Shown piece by piece: positions 13,441 to 22,180 of a stretch of DNA of 27,961 nt (the first letter of the stretch is position 1; every line of letters begins with the position of its first letter). The DNA comes from JBKEDH01 sp047975295 (lineage in GTDB: Bacteria > Bacteroidota > Bacteroidia > Flavobacteriales > Flavobacteriaceae). The stretch is from assembly GCA_047975295.1 (NCBI GenBank), contig JBKEDH010000110.1, forward strand, positions 1-27,961. Reading direction: 5' to 3'. Position numbers and translations under genes: made by a program. The notes under the pieces are model-generated. The model had not been told where the DNA came from. It did not search any database and saw only the letters and a program-made list of their open reading frames with translations.

Positions 13441-13920
13441 ATGGCTAAATTTAATAAGAAAAAAAGTGGAGCGCTTCCGGCGATTTCAACAGCATCGTTG
13501 CCTGATATCGTATTTATGTTATTGTTCTTTTTTATGGTGGCTACGGTAATGAGGGAAAATACCTTAATGATAGAAAACAACCTACCAACTGCAGATCAAG
13601 TCGATAAGCTCGATAAAAAAGGTTTGGTAATGTATATCTATGCCGGTAAACCAAGCGAAAATTACAAACAATACGGTACCGAGACTAAAATACAGCTTAA
13701 CGATAAGTTTGCCGATGTAAACGAAATCCAAGCTTTTATAGCTGCCGAGCGTGCATCGAAACGCGAAGAAGAGGTGCCATATCTAACAACAGCTTTAAAA
13801 GTAGATGGCGAAGCCAATATGGGTGTTGTAATGGATATTAAAGAAGAACTGCGTAAGGTAAACGCTTTAAAAATTAACTACACGACCAAAAAAGGAAGTG
13901 CTGTTGATAATAACAAATAA
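13441..13920 (+). CDS. exbD: Second ExbD/TolR family protein
   Basis: A 159-aa ExbD homologue. Its N-terminus is basic (KFNKKKSG). The membrane helix (about 20-36) contains D22 in LPDIVFMLLFFFMVAT, the proton-relay aspartate of the family. The periplasmic domain is shorter than that of the first ExbD and lacks the CxxC. Having two different ExbD proteins with one ExbB is usual in Bacteroidota. It is the last gene of the operon and ends 20 nt before a hairpin terminator. Confidence 0.92.
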   Translation: MAKFNKKKSGALPAISTASLPDIVFMLLFFFMVATVMRENTLMIENNLPTADQVDKLDKKGLVMYIYAGKPSENYKQYGTETKIQLNDKFADVNEIQAFIAAERASKREEEVPYLTTALKVDGEANMGVVMDIKEELRKVNALKINYTTKKGSAVDNNK

Positions 13921-13940
13921 GTACTCTTAATTTTATATAT

Positions 13941-13973
13941 AAAAAGCGCTTTGTAATGTCAAAGCGCTTTTTT
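13941..13973 (+). terminator. Terminator of the exbB-exbD operon
   Basis: Perfect 12-bp stem AAAAAGCGCTTT (13941-13952) with 13961-13972, 8-nt loop, followed by more Ts. It lies directly behind the second exbD and separates the operon from the barrel gene. Confidence 0.92.
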
Positions 13974-14132
13974 ATTTTTAATCTTCAATTTAAAGCCATT
14001 TTAAATCAATTTTAAGTTTAAATAATACTAAATTCTTTTTCTGTTATTTATTTTGTTTGGTATTATTAATCGAATCTCAAGTTTAGAGTATATGGCTTAA
14101 CCAGATAAATCACGGTATATTGGATAATTATT

Positions 14133-14852
14133 ATGGTAGGACGATATTTCAATTTTAGGGAACATTTTTTAATAGGGGTTATCTTACTCGGTAATATGTT
14201 ATTGGCACAAGAAGAACAGTTGCCATTAAGTACGGTAACCGATTCGCTATATAGGGAGGATCAGTTTTATATTGGCTTAACTTATAATGTATTGATACGG
14301 CAACCGGAGGATATGTCCCAAAAAGGATTTTCAAGTGGTTTTCATTTTGGTTTTATCAGGGATATGCCCATTAATAAAAGTAGAACACTTTCCATAGGTA
14401 TGGGTTTGGGGGCATCTTTAAATTCATATTCGCATAACCTGCTTATTAACGAAAGTGACACCGATGAACCCTATAAAATTTTAAGTACTCCCGAAAATCA
14501 ATTTAGAAAAAATAAGATGCACCGTTATCTACTGGAACTGCCTATAGAATTCCGATGGCGAAAATCAACTCCCGAAAATTATAATTTTTGGCGTATTTAT
14601 ACGGGTTTTAAAATGGGGTACCTGTTTCATGATGTGGTAAAGTTTGAAAGTGAAGACACTAATTTTAAGGATACCAATATTGAAAGTTTTAATAAATTTC
14701 AATACGGACTAAGTTTAAGTGCCGGCTATGGTACGTGGAATTTATATGTTTATTATGGACTTAATTCTATTTTTTCAAATAAAGCTAAAATTAGTGGCGA
14801 AACACTATCGGTAAGTACCATTAAAGTTGGTTTGATGTTTTATATTCTTTAA
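14133..14852 (+). CDS. PorT-like outer-membrane beta-barrel protein
   Basis: A 239-aa protein with a signal-peptide-like N-terminus (hydrophobic FLIGVILLGNMLLA, cleavage near AQEE) and then alternating strands with Gly and aromatic girdles (SGFHFGFIRDM, LSIGMGLGASLNSY, RIYTGFKMGYLF, YGLSLSAGYGTWNLYVYYGL, IKVGLMFYIL). This fits the outer-membrane barrel family (PF13568) that includes PorT. True PorT is a type IX secretion factor; similarity here is only at the level of barrel type, so a secretion role is not claimed. It is separated from the exb operon by a terminator and about 160 nt. An upstream promoter of consensus type is not seen. Confidence 0.7.
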   Translation: MVGRYFNFREHFLIGVILLGNMLLAQEEQLPLSTVTDSLYREDQFYIGLTYNVLIRQPEDMSQKGFSSGFHFGFIRDMPINKSRTLSIGMGLGASLNSYSHNLLINESDTDEPYKILSTPENQFRKNKMHRYLLELPIEFRWRKSTPENYNFWRIYTGFKMGYLFHDVVKFESEDTNFKDTNIESFNKFQYGLSLSAGYGTWNLYVYYGLNSIFSNKAKISGETLSVSTIKVGLMFYIL

Positions 14853-14856
14853 CATC

Positions 14857-14889
14857 TTCTATTTTGCCTCATTCTGTATCAAAAATAAA
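14857..14889. repeat. Dispersed 33-bp direct repeat, copy 2
   Basis: Exact copy of 3284-3316. The right-end motif TCGTGTACTAAACA follows at 14960-14973, about 70 bp from the core instead of 25 bp as in copy 1. It fills the 150-nt gap between two convergent genes, where no ordinary terminator is seen. The left half of the MITE-like element is missing. Confidence 0.85.
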
Positions 14890-15002
14890 CTATACAAAAA
14901 GGCAATCATACAAATTTAGGCAGACTCTTAATGTATTGAGAATATTTTTTGATTTTTTATCGTGTACTAAACAATTCTATTTTTAAAAATGGGGTTACGG
15001 TG

Positions 15003-15608
15003 TTAAATCCAATAAGGTATTAAAAATAGTTGAGGTACAATACCTGTTAAAAGTCCTAATGTTATTTCTTTTGGGCTGTGAGCCTTTAAATATAATCGGG
15101 CACTTGCTACCGCTCCAATAATAATACTCATTAATATTAGAATACCATTTAAATTGGTACTAAAATGTAGGCTTAATGCCATTGTAAACATAAATAAGGA
15201 AGTAACGTACATAATATGCAAACTCACTTTAAGTTTAAAAATGGCGAGTATTAAGCACAAGATGTTGGCCATTAAAAGCCCTAAAAAGAAGTAATATAAT
15301 CCAGGTGAAAAGGAAGCTGTTAAAATACTGTATATTACAATATAGATAATAATACAGTTTAAGCCCAAGGGGATAATACGTTCGTTGGTGTTCCTTAAAG
15401 TAACCGATTGGACTTTGCCAAGTGTTTTTAACATAAAAAAGATTAGAACCGGCAAAATAATGGTTAAAATGGAAATGGAGGTTAGTTTGGCATAAACGAT
15501 TTCGTTGGAAACAAAATGTTGACTTTTCCAAAAATAGAGTAATGTACCCTGTGCAGGAATAAATAAAGGATGGAAAACAACCGAAACGCTTTTAAAAAAC
15601 CACTTCAT
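15003..15608 (-). CDS. Membrane protein with degenerate PAP2-like C-terminus
   Basis: A 201-aa polytopic membrane protein with about five or six hydrophobic helices. The C-terminal half resembles the PAP2 phosphatase fold: KVSLHIMYVTS recalls the motif with SGH, and SARLYLKAHSPKEITLG recalls SRxxxxxHxxxD. The key residues are only partly kept (Leu for Gly, Glu for Asp, Ala-Arg for Ser-Arg, no N-terminal KxxxxxxRP), so it is probably not an active phosphatase, or has changed function. Its start codon overlaps the rpoN stop by one base, showing translational coupling. Confidence 0.7.
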   Translation of the reverse strand: MKWFFKSVSVVFHPLFIPAQGTLLYFWKSQHFVSNEIVYAKLTSISILTIILPVLIFFMLKTLGKVQSVTLRNTNERIIPLGLNCIIIYIVIYSILTASFSPGLYYFFLGLLMANILCLILAIFKLKVSLHIMYVTSLFMFTMALSLHFSTNLNGILILMSIIIGAVASARLYLKAHSPKEITLGLLTGIVPQLFLIPYWI

Positions 15609-17068
15609 TATATTTTTTTACGTAAACGGGCAACGGGAATATCCATTTGCTCCCTGTATTTGGCAACGGTACGGCGAGCTATGGGATAGCCTTTTTCTTT
15701 TAAAATAGAAGCCAAATGTTCGTCGGTTAAAGGTTTGCGTTTGTCTTCTTCTTCAATAACTGTTTCCAGTATTTTTTTTATTTCCCGTGTTGAAACATCT
15801 TCACCTTGATCGTTTTTCATAGCTTCCGAAAAGAAATCCTTAATCAACTTGGTGCCATAGGGCGTATCGACATATTTACTGTTGGCCACCCGCGATACAG
15901 TCGATACGTCCATGTCGATTTCGTCGGCAATATCCTTTAATATCATAGGTTTTAGGTTGCGTTCATCACCTGTTAAAAAATATTCCTCCTGATAGTGCAT
16001 AATGGCACTCATGGTAACAAAAAGTGTTTGTTGGCGCTGTTTTATGGCTTCGATAAACCACTTGGCAGCATCTAATTTTTGTTTTATAAACGTTACGGCA
16101 TCTTTTTGCGCTTTCGATTTCTCCTTGGCTTCCTTATAGCCTTTAAGCATGTCGTTGTAGCCTCGGGAAACATGTAGTTCGGGTGCGTTGCGCCCGTTAA
16201 GGGTTAGTTCCAGCTCGCCATCAACAATTTTAATGGCAAAGTCGGGGATAACATGTTCCACAATACGGTTGTTTCCGGAATACGAGCCGCCCGGTTTGGG
16301 GTTTAAATGTTCTATTTCACTAATGGCATCTTTAAGTTGGATTTCGGAAACATCAAACTTTTGAAGCAGTTTTTTATAATGTTTTTTTGTGAACTGCTCG
16401 AAAGCACTATCAATAATGTCGATGGCCAAATCGGTATCGGGTGTTTTATCTTTTCTGTGTAGTTGGATACTTAAACACTCTTGTAAATTCCTTGCGCCCA
16501 CACCTGCCGGATCGAGCTGTTGTACTATTTTTAAAACCGATTTTATTTTGTTTTCGGTGGTATAAACGTTTTGGGTAAAGGCCAAATCGTCCATAATATC
16601 GGTTAACGATCGGCGTATATAACCACTTTCGTCAATACTACCTACCAAAAATTCGGCAATATCGTATTCTTCATCATCTAACCTATAAGTGTTTAATTGG
16701 TTGATTAAATGTTGTGTAAATGTTGTTCCCGCAGCATAAGGAATGGTTTTTTCCTCGTCGTCGTTACTATAATTATTGGCTTGAGTACGATAGTCGGGAA
16801 TTTCATCGTCGCTTAAATATTCATCGACATTAATCTCGTCGTTACCAATGGTTTCGCTATCGTTGTACTCGTCGTTGGAGTTGTCGAACTCGGTATCGAA
16901 CTCGTCATTATAATCTTCCTTGCCACTTTCAAGTGCCGGATTTTCTTCAAGTTCTTGTTTTATGCGCTGCTCAAAAGCCTGTGTAGGCAACTGTATCAGT
17001 TTCATTAACTGAATTTGTTGCGGTGATAGCTTTTGTGATAATTTGAATTGTAATTGTTGCTTGAGCAT
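15608..17068 (-). CDS. rpoN: RNA polymerase sigma-54 factor
   Basis: Alternative sigma factor that recognises -24/-12 promoters and needs an AAA+ activator. The 486-aa protein has the Gln-rich activator-interacting region I (LKQQLQFKLSQKLSPQQIQLMKLIQLP, about 2-28), an Asp/Glu/Asn-rich region II (about 45-105), the core-binding region (about 115-300), a helix-turn-helix region with MDVSTVSRVANSKYVDTPYG (about 380-400) and the RpoN box ARRTVAKYRE (464-473). It lies 107 nt downstream of asnS and overlaps the next membrane-protein gene by one base. No sigma-54 activator gene is in the window. Confidence 0.97.
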   Translation of the reverse strand: MLKQQLQFKLSQKLSPQQIQLMKLIQLPTQAFEQRIKQELEENPALESGKEDYNDEFDTEFDNSNDEYNDSETIGNDEINVDEYLSDDEIPDYRTQANNYSNDDEEKTIPYAAGTTFTQHLINQLNTYRLDDEEYDIAEFLVGSIDESGYIRRSLTDIMDDLAFTQNVYTTENKIKSVLKIVQQLDPAGVGARNLQECLSIQLHRKDKTPDTDLAIDIIDSAFEQFTKKHYKKLLQKFDVSEIQLKDAISEIEHLNPKPGGSYSGNNRIVEHVIPDFAIKIVDGELELTLNGRNAPELHVSRGYNDMLKGYKEAKEKSKAQKDAVTFIKQKLDAAKWFIEAIKQRQQTLFVTMSAIMHYQEEYFLTGDERNLKPMILKDIADEIDMDVSTVSRVANSKYVDTPYGTKLIKDFFSEAMKNDQGEDVSTREIKKILETVIEEEDKRKPLTDEHLASILKEKGYPIARRTVAKYREQMDIPVARLRKKI

Positions 17069-17175
17069 TTATCTTAAACGGTATTTATTCGAGATCCAAT
17101 AGGTACTTAAAATCTATTAGATTTGAGATAACGTAAATTTTGTTCTGTACTAAAATATAAAAGTAAGAAAACTTT

Positions 17176-18609
17176 TTAAAATTCTGCATTTTGTGGTGTT
17201 CGCGGAAACGGAATAACATCGCGAATGTTACCCATACCGGTTACAAACATAACTAGACGCTCGAAGCCTAAGCCAAACCCGGAATGGACAGCTGTGCCAT
17301 ATTTGCGTAAATCGAGATACCACCAAAGGTCTTCTTCCGGAATATTTATGGCGGCCATTTTTTCTTTTAAAACCTCTAAACGTTCTTCACGCTGTGCACC
17401 GCCAACTATTTCGCCAATACCTGGAAATAGGATGTCCATGGCACGAACGGTTTTGCCATCGTCGTTAAGGCGCATGTAAAAGGCTTTTATATTTGCCGGA
17501 TAATCAAACAAAATAACAGGGCTTTTAAAGTGCTTTTCCACTAAATAGCGCTCGTGCTCGCTTTGTAGGTCGGCACCCCATTGGTCTATAATGTATTTAA
17601 ACTTTTTCTTTTTATTAGGTTTGCTGTTGCGCAAAATATCTATGGCTTCGGTGTAGCTTACCCGTTTGAAATGGTTTTCGGTAACGAATTTTAATTTTTC
17701 AATCAAGGTCATTTCGTTACGTTCGGCCAGTGGTTTCTTTTTATCTTCGTCTTGAAGGCGTTTGTCTAAAAAGGTCAAATCCTCACTGTTATTTTCTAAA
17801 ATATAGCCAATAACGTATTTCATAAAATCTTCGGCAAGGTCCATATTACCAGCCAAATCCATAAAGGCCACTTCGGGTTCGATCATCCAAAATTCGGCCA
17901 AATGCCTTGAAGTATTGGAGTTTTCGGCTCTAAATGTGGGGCCAAAAGTATAAATTTTACCAAGCGACATGGCATAGGTTTCGCCTTCCAACTGTCCTGA
18001 AACGGTAAGATTGGTTTCTTTTCCAAAGAAATCTTTGGTATAATCGACATTTCCGGTTTCGGTTTTTGGCGGATTTTGCGCATCTAAATTTGTAACCCGG
18101 AACATTTCGCCGGCACCTTCGGCATCGCTTCCGGTAATTATGGGTGTATGCACGTAGTAAAAGCCATTTTGGTTAAAATAATTGTGAATGGCGAACGATA
18201 AGGCCGAACGCAAGCGCATAACGGCACTAAACGTATTGGTTCGGGTGCGTAAGTGGGCATTTTCCCTTAAAAATTCGAAAGAATGTTTTTTGGGCTGGAT
18301 AGGGTAGGTTTCGGGATCGGATTCGCCCAAAATGGTTAGTTCCTTAACTTGTATTTCTACGTTTTGCCCTTGGCCTTGGCTTTCAACCAAATCGCCGATA
18401 ACGTGAATGGCGGCACCTGTAGTTATTTTTTTTAGAGTGCTATCGTCAAAAATTTCAAAATCGACCACACATTGAATGTTTTGTAGTGTAGAACCATCGT
18501 TTAAGGCTATAAATCGGTTGGCACGAAAGGTGCGTACCCAGCCTTTTATTTCAACTTCGGTTAATTTTAAATCTTTTGTTAGTAATTCTGAAACGGTATA
18601 TAACTTCAT
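17176..18609 (-). CDS. asnS: Asparaginyl-tRNA synthetase
   Basis: Class IIb aminoacyl-tRNA synthetase that charges tRNA-Asn. The 477-aa product has the N-terminal OB-fold anticodon-binding domain (about 1-100, IKGWVRTFRANRFIALNDGS) and the catalytic domain with motif 2 (FRAENSNTSRHLAEFWMIEPE, about 226-246) and motif 3 (GFGLGFERLVMFVTGMGNIRDV, about 444-465). The sequence is complete, including the terminal FPRTP segment. Its own -7 box lies 20 nt upstream. It probably heads an asnS-rpoN-membrane protein transcript. The neighbouring cassette upstream is much more AT-rich than asnS. Confidence 0.98.
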   Translation of the reverse strand: MKLYTVSELLTKDLKLTEVEIKGWVRTFRANRFIALNDGSTLQNIQCVVDFEIFDDSTLKKITTGAAIHVIGDLVESQGQGQNVEIQVKELTILGESDPETYPIQPKKHSFEFLRENAHLRTRTNTFSAVMRLRSALSFAIHNYFNQNGFYYVHTPIITGSDAEGAGEMFRVTNLDAQNPPKTETGNVDYTKDFFGKETNLTVSGQLEGETYAMSLGKIYTFGPTFRAENSNTSRHLAEFWMIEPEVAFMDLAGNMDLAEDFMKYVIGYILENNSEDLTFLDKRLQDEDKKKPLAERNEMTLIEKLKFVTENHFKRVSYTEAIDILRNSKPNKKKKFKYIIDQWGADLQSEHERYLVEKHFKSPVILFDYPANIKAFYMRLNDDGKTVRAMDILFPGIGEIVGGAQREERLEVLKEKMAAINIPEEDLWWYLDLRKYGTAVHSGFGLGFERLVMFVTGMGNIRDVIPFPRTPQNAEF

Positions 18610-18629
18610 TTATGGTAATTTTTTGAACG

Positions 18630-18637
18630 CAAAGATA
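18630..18637 (-). promoter_or_regulatory. -7 box of asnS
   Basis: The minus strand reads TATCTTTG (followed by C), matching TAnnTTTG, and ends 20 nt before the asnS ATG. It lies in the 60-nt gap behind the receptor gene, so asnS does not need read-through. A TTTG lies upstream (18652-18655) but at 14-nt spacing. Confidence 0.6.
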
Positions 18638-18669
18638 TGCGTTTCGATTAACAAAGTACGAAGGCTGGT

Positions 18670-21324
18670 TTAGAATCTGTATTTAACAGAAGCAAAAATA
18701 TACCTTGGAAGTAATTTTATATTCGAGTTATAAATAGAATAATCATTTATAATGGTATTAGAAAAACTTGTCTCATTGGTTAAATTATTGGCAATTAATT
18801 GATATGAAAAATTAGATTTTTTTGGCTGATAATTAATTTTTGAATTTAAAAAATAGTAAGAATCATTTTCGGTAAAATAAGTATTGTTGTTTAATGAAAA
18901 TACCCACTCCTTACTTAAATTATATGTTATATTCAATGCGCCGTTTTCCCAATGTGTTTTTGATATAATACTATTAAAGTTGGAAAGACTCCTATTTAAA
19001 ATGATTTTAAAAGTAAAATTAAACGGAATATTGAAATAGGTGGTTCCCGAAAAGAGGTACGAGGATATATGGTTTTTTAAGTTGCTAAATTCTTGAGAGT
19101 TTATTTGTAAAGGAACAACAGACCATGATTGATTGGTTCTTAGATTTGTTGAAAGATTTAATTTTTTAAAATAAGATGTAAAATTTATATTACTTGATAT
19201 ATGTGTTCCTCCCTCATAAATTTTATAAGAAGAGAAAATAAAATTATCCTCAATTTGATTGTCTGTGGAATATTTTTTTGCTGTTTCGTTATACTTAAAA
19301 TGGATGGTAAATGCTTGGGATTCAAGTTTGTTTGCCCATTTGTAGTAAACATTGAACAAATTGCCTTTTATTAAATTAATATTTTTAGAGCCTCTAACAA
19401 AAGATTTGTAGTTTGCTAATTGATAGTTGTTTAAAAAAAACATAGATTTGGGTAAATCGTAAGTATTGCTGTAATTTATTTTAAAAAATCCAAATTTTAA
19501 TTTTCGCAAATCTAATTTTACCTCAGGATTAAAAAACCATATCTCACTTTTTTTTGTATCAATATCTATTTTTATACGATTTAGCGAGGCACCGACCGAT
19601 AATTTTACTTTCTCTGAAAAAGAATACGCCAAGCTTGATCCCAATTTTATTTTATTGGTTTTAAAATGAAGGTTGTTTTGTAAACTATCTAATGAATCGT
19701 TGTCTATAAATTCGTTTGAACGTGTTTCTTTGGTCGATTCATATTCTAACATTGCTACATGTTTAAAATTGCCAAAACTTGAAATAAGGTTAGACGATAA
19801 ACCAAAAACGCTTATTTTATCATTGGATAGGTAGTCAATTTTACTGTTTTCCGGTACTGAAAGTAAATTATTAAGAAGCGGAGAGTGTATCTCAATATCT
19901 TGTTCTATCTTGTTTTGGCCCAAGTAAATATAGTTATGTAAAATATTATCTTGACCCAATAAATAACCGTAATTTAAATGGTTGTAAATCGAGTAGTTAT
20001 TCTTTTTTAAATTTTGGGAAATATTATCGCTATTGTTGTAAAGGATTTTGTTTTTGTAAAGCTCTGGTTGGTTGTTGTACACTAAAGTGTTTTTTAGGTA
20101 CGATTTATTTCCACCGGTATATTTTAATTCTATTTCGCCCGATGCAATTTTATTAACATGGTTGGTTATACTGTTCTCTGTAAAACTAATGGGGTTAGCT
20201 TCTACATTATAGATAGTTTCAGCAAAGAATAATTGGTCTTGGTCGTCTTTTGTAAATGCCCCAAAGCCACGTAATTCTAAATTAGGGGACATTTTTGTTG
20301 AAAACCCCAAGGAGCTCATAAAAGCATCGTTAAAAATGCTTTGTCCATCTGTAAATAAATTGTTTTCATTTTTTTCTATTAAATACAAGGGTTCTGTTTT
20401 TGGTTCTATTTCTTTTTCTTGATATAAAGATGTTAAATTTAATGAAGTTGGTGCGCCACTTAATTGTTCGGAAGCTTTATGGCCTAAATTATTATAATCG
20501 CCAAAATAAAAGAACTTTATTTTTTTACGGAGTAAGCCTAAATTGGCAGATAGTTTTGCTCTTTCCTTAGTCCCTAAACCTGCCGAGGCATTACCGAACC
20601 AAATATTTTTAAAATCTTCTTTTAGTTTTAAATTTAGAGCTACCATATCGGACTCTATAACTTTTGCCAATAGAGGATTATCTTGAAATTCGTCTATAAT
20701 TTCTACAGCATTTAATGCCTTTGCATCCAGATTTTTGGACAGAATTTGGTAATTATTTGAAAAAACGTCGTCTCCTTCAATTAAAAGTTTAGATATAAAT
20801 TTTCCATGAGCTTTAATGGATCCGTCATCTAAAACTTCTACTCCGGGCAATTTTTTTAAAACATCTTCTACAGTTTGTTCTGTTTCGTCTGTAAAATACT
20901 CTGTTTTAAGGGTTGTTACATTATTATTTGAAGTAATTTTTTGATCTGGAGTTAGTACAACCTCTGAAAGTTCCAAAGGCTTTTCTAACATAACAATATT
21001 GAATTTTTTTAGTTTCTCATTAACACTTACAAAACTTACAGTATATTCCTTATAGCCTAAACTGTTAACAACAAGCTTAAATTCATTATTGTTTTCAAAT
21101 TTGCTGTTAATAGAAAAGAAGCCATCTTTATTGGTATAGCCATAAGTTACTATGGCATCCATAGTGTTTTTTATAACAATACTTGCATTTTCTATGGGGA
21201 TTTCCTTATTGTTCTTTACAAGCCCCTCAATAACTTCTTGTGCCGGTAAACTAAAAAAACATAGAAGAGAGATGTAAGTAAGGTTTTTAATAATCTTAAT
21301 CAAAAGATTCGATATAAATATCAC
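18670..21324 (-). CDS. TonB-dependent outer-membrane receptor-like barrel with carboxypeptidase-regulatory domain
   Basis: An 884-aa outer-membrane protein. A signal peptide (hydrophobic 14-28, cleavage near PAQE) is followed by a carboxypeptidase-D regulatory-like beta-sandwich (about 30-115: VIEGLVKNNKEIPIENASIVI, TNKDGFFSI). Next comes a TonB-plug-like domain (about 120-235: TVEDVLKKLPGVEVLDDGSI, AKALNAVEIIDEF) and a long barrel ending in YRF. Such proteins take up or display large substrates at the cell surface with ExbB/ExbD/TonB energy; the substrate is unknown and no SusD partner is adjacent. Its start overlaps the upstream GLPGLI gene by 29 nt, so they are one operon. The DNA is strikingly AT-rich and the protein rich in Asn, Lys and Ile, unlike asnS next door. 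Confidence 0.88.
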   Translation of the reverse strand: MIFISNLLIKIIKNLTYISLLCFFSLPAQEVIEGLVKNNKEIPIENASIVIKNTMDAIVTYGYTNKDGFFSINSKFENNNEFKLVVNSLGYKEYTVSFVSVNEKLKKFNIVMLEKPLELSEVVLTPDQKITSNNNVTTLKTEYFTDETEQTVEDVLKKLPGVEVLDDGSIKAHGKFISKLLIEGDDVFSNNYQILSKNLDAKALNAVEIIDEFQDNPLLAKVIESDMVALNLKLKEDFKNIWFGNASAGLGTKERAKLSANLGLLRKKIKFFYFGDYNNLGHKASEQLSGAPTSLNLTSLYQEKEIEPKTEPLYLIEKNENNLFTDGQSIFNDAFMSSLGFSTKMSPNLELRGFGAFTKDDQDQLFFAETIYNVEANPISFTENSITNHVNKIASGEIELKYTGGNKSYLKNTLVYNNQPELYKNKILYNNSDNISQNLKKNNYSIYNHLNYGYLLGQDNILHNYIYLGQNKIEQDIEIHSPLLNNLLSVPENSKIDYLSNDKISVFGLSSNLISSFGNFKHVAMLEYESTKETRSNEFIDNDSLDSLQNNLHFKTNKIKLGSSLAYSFSEKVKLSVGASLNRIKIDIDTKKSEIWFFNPEVKLDLRKLKFGFFKINYSNTYDLPKSMFFLNNYQLANYKSFVRGSKNINLIKGNLFNVYYKWANKLESQAFTIHFKYNETAKKYSTDNQIEDNFIFSSYKIYEGGTHISSNINFTSYFKKLNLSTNLRTNQSWSVVPLQINSQEFSNLKNHISSYLFSGTTYFNIPFNFTFKIILNRSLSNFNSIISKTHWENGALNITYNLSKEWVFSLNNNTYFTENDSYYFLNSKINYQPKKSNFSYQLIANNLTNETSFSNTIINDYSIYNSNIKLLPRYIFASVKYRF

Positions 21325-22084
21325 TAAAAACGGGTTTAATGGGTTTTTCTTTATTTTCTTTTTCGGCTCTAAGTACCATACTATTGTAAGCTTTTATTAA
21401 ACTGTTTTTTAGTAGTTTTTCAAAATCCTGTATGGTTTGCCATTTGTTATCTTCTCCTTTCTCCCTTTTTACTTGATTAATGGGTGCTGTGTTTTTGGTG
21501 GGGTATTCAATACTTTTAAAGTATAGATACATTTCTTTTTTTTCGTCGTGGGCTTCTAAAATTAAACCGGGTAACCCTTGCAACTTCCATGGTCCATAAG
21601 GTAAAGGTACTTCAAGTGTGTACCATGCGGTATATAATCGGCCTCTAAACTTAGCTGTAGCTTTGTGTGCTTTAAAAGCACCTATTTTTTTTGTTTCGTT
21701 CTTTAGGTCCCATTTTATAATCGGTTTTTTTTCGGCTATATAAATATTGCCTCCAAAACGCTGGCTCCACCACATGCTATCTTTTTCTCTATTATAATAA
21801 ACTTGTTTGCCATATCTAAATGTTTTATTCCCGTTATATGCTACTTGTTGTTGGTTTGCTCCTGTATAAACGGAAGAGCTGTTTGTTATAGCCGTTTCTA
21901 AGGAATCTTTTGCTGTTACATAATATGATTTTTTTGTATTAAAAACCAAATATGCATTTAAATCCGGTCCTGCAGCACTTCTCATCCCCGGACTTTCTAT
22001 ATGGCCATAATATACAATACCTTTTTGGGCTTGTAAATCAAGACTGATAAATAAGATAAATAATAACAGTATATAATACTTCAT
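21296..22084 (-). CDS. GLPGLI family protein
   Basis: A 262-aa secreted protein: signal peptide (1-20, LLLFILFISLDLQAQ), then a domain containing the family signature GPWKLQGLPGLILEA (GLPGLI at 170-175). The family (TIGR01200) is confined, as far as I recall, to Bacteroidota and is often encoded beside TonB-dependent receptors; no biochemical function is established. Here it overlaps the receptor gene by 29 nt. It is preceded at 96 nt by a tiny secreted protein gene, with a perfect hairpin in between. Trp-rich segments (MWWSQRF, AWYTLEVPLPYGPW) suggest a beta-rich fold. A role as periplasmic or surface partner of the receptor is inference. Confidence 0.93.
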   Translation of the reverse strand: MKYYILLLFILFISLDLQAQKGIVYYGHIESPGMRSAAGPDLNAYLVFNTKKSYYVTAKDSLETAITNSSSVYTGANQQQVAYNGNKTFRYGKQVYYNREKDSMWWSQRFGGNIYIAEKKPIIKWDLKNETKKIGAFKAHKATAKFRGRLYTAWYTLEVPLPYGPWKLQGLPGLILEAHDEKKEMYLYFKSIEYPTKNTAPINQVKREKGEDNKWQTIQDFEKLLKNSLIKAYNSMVLRAEKENKEKPIKPVFSDIYIESFD

Positions 22085-22106
22085 TCTTTTTATAAATTTA
22101 AGAGAC

Positions 22107-22149
22107 TATAATCCATATTGGCTTTGTTTATAAGTCAATATGGATTATA
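22107..22149 (-). repeat. Perfect 14-bp hairpin between small-protein gene and GLPGLI gene
   Basis: Arms 22107-22120 and 22136-22149 are perfect reverse complements around a 15-nt loop. On the minus strand no T-run follows, so it is not a classical terminator. Its place, between the short first gene and the second gene, suggests an mRNA-stabilising or expression-balancing element. Confidence 0.75.
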
Positions 22150-22180
22150 TAGATTTTACAATATAGAATAATTCTTATAA

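Noticed and set aside
10341..18609. Functional link between ansA and asnS as an asparagine cluster
   Set aside because: They are 6 kb apart on opposite strands with unrelated genes between them; proximity looks incidental.
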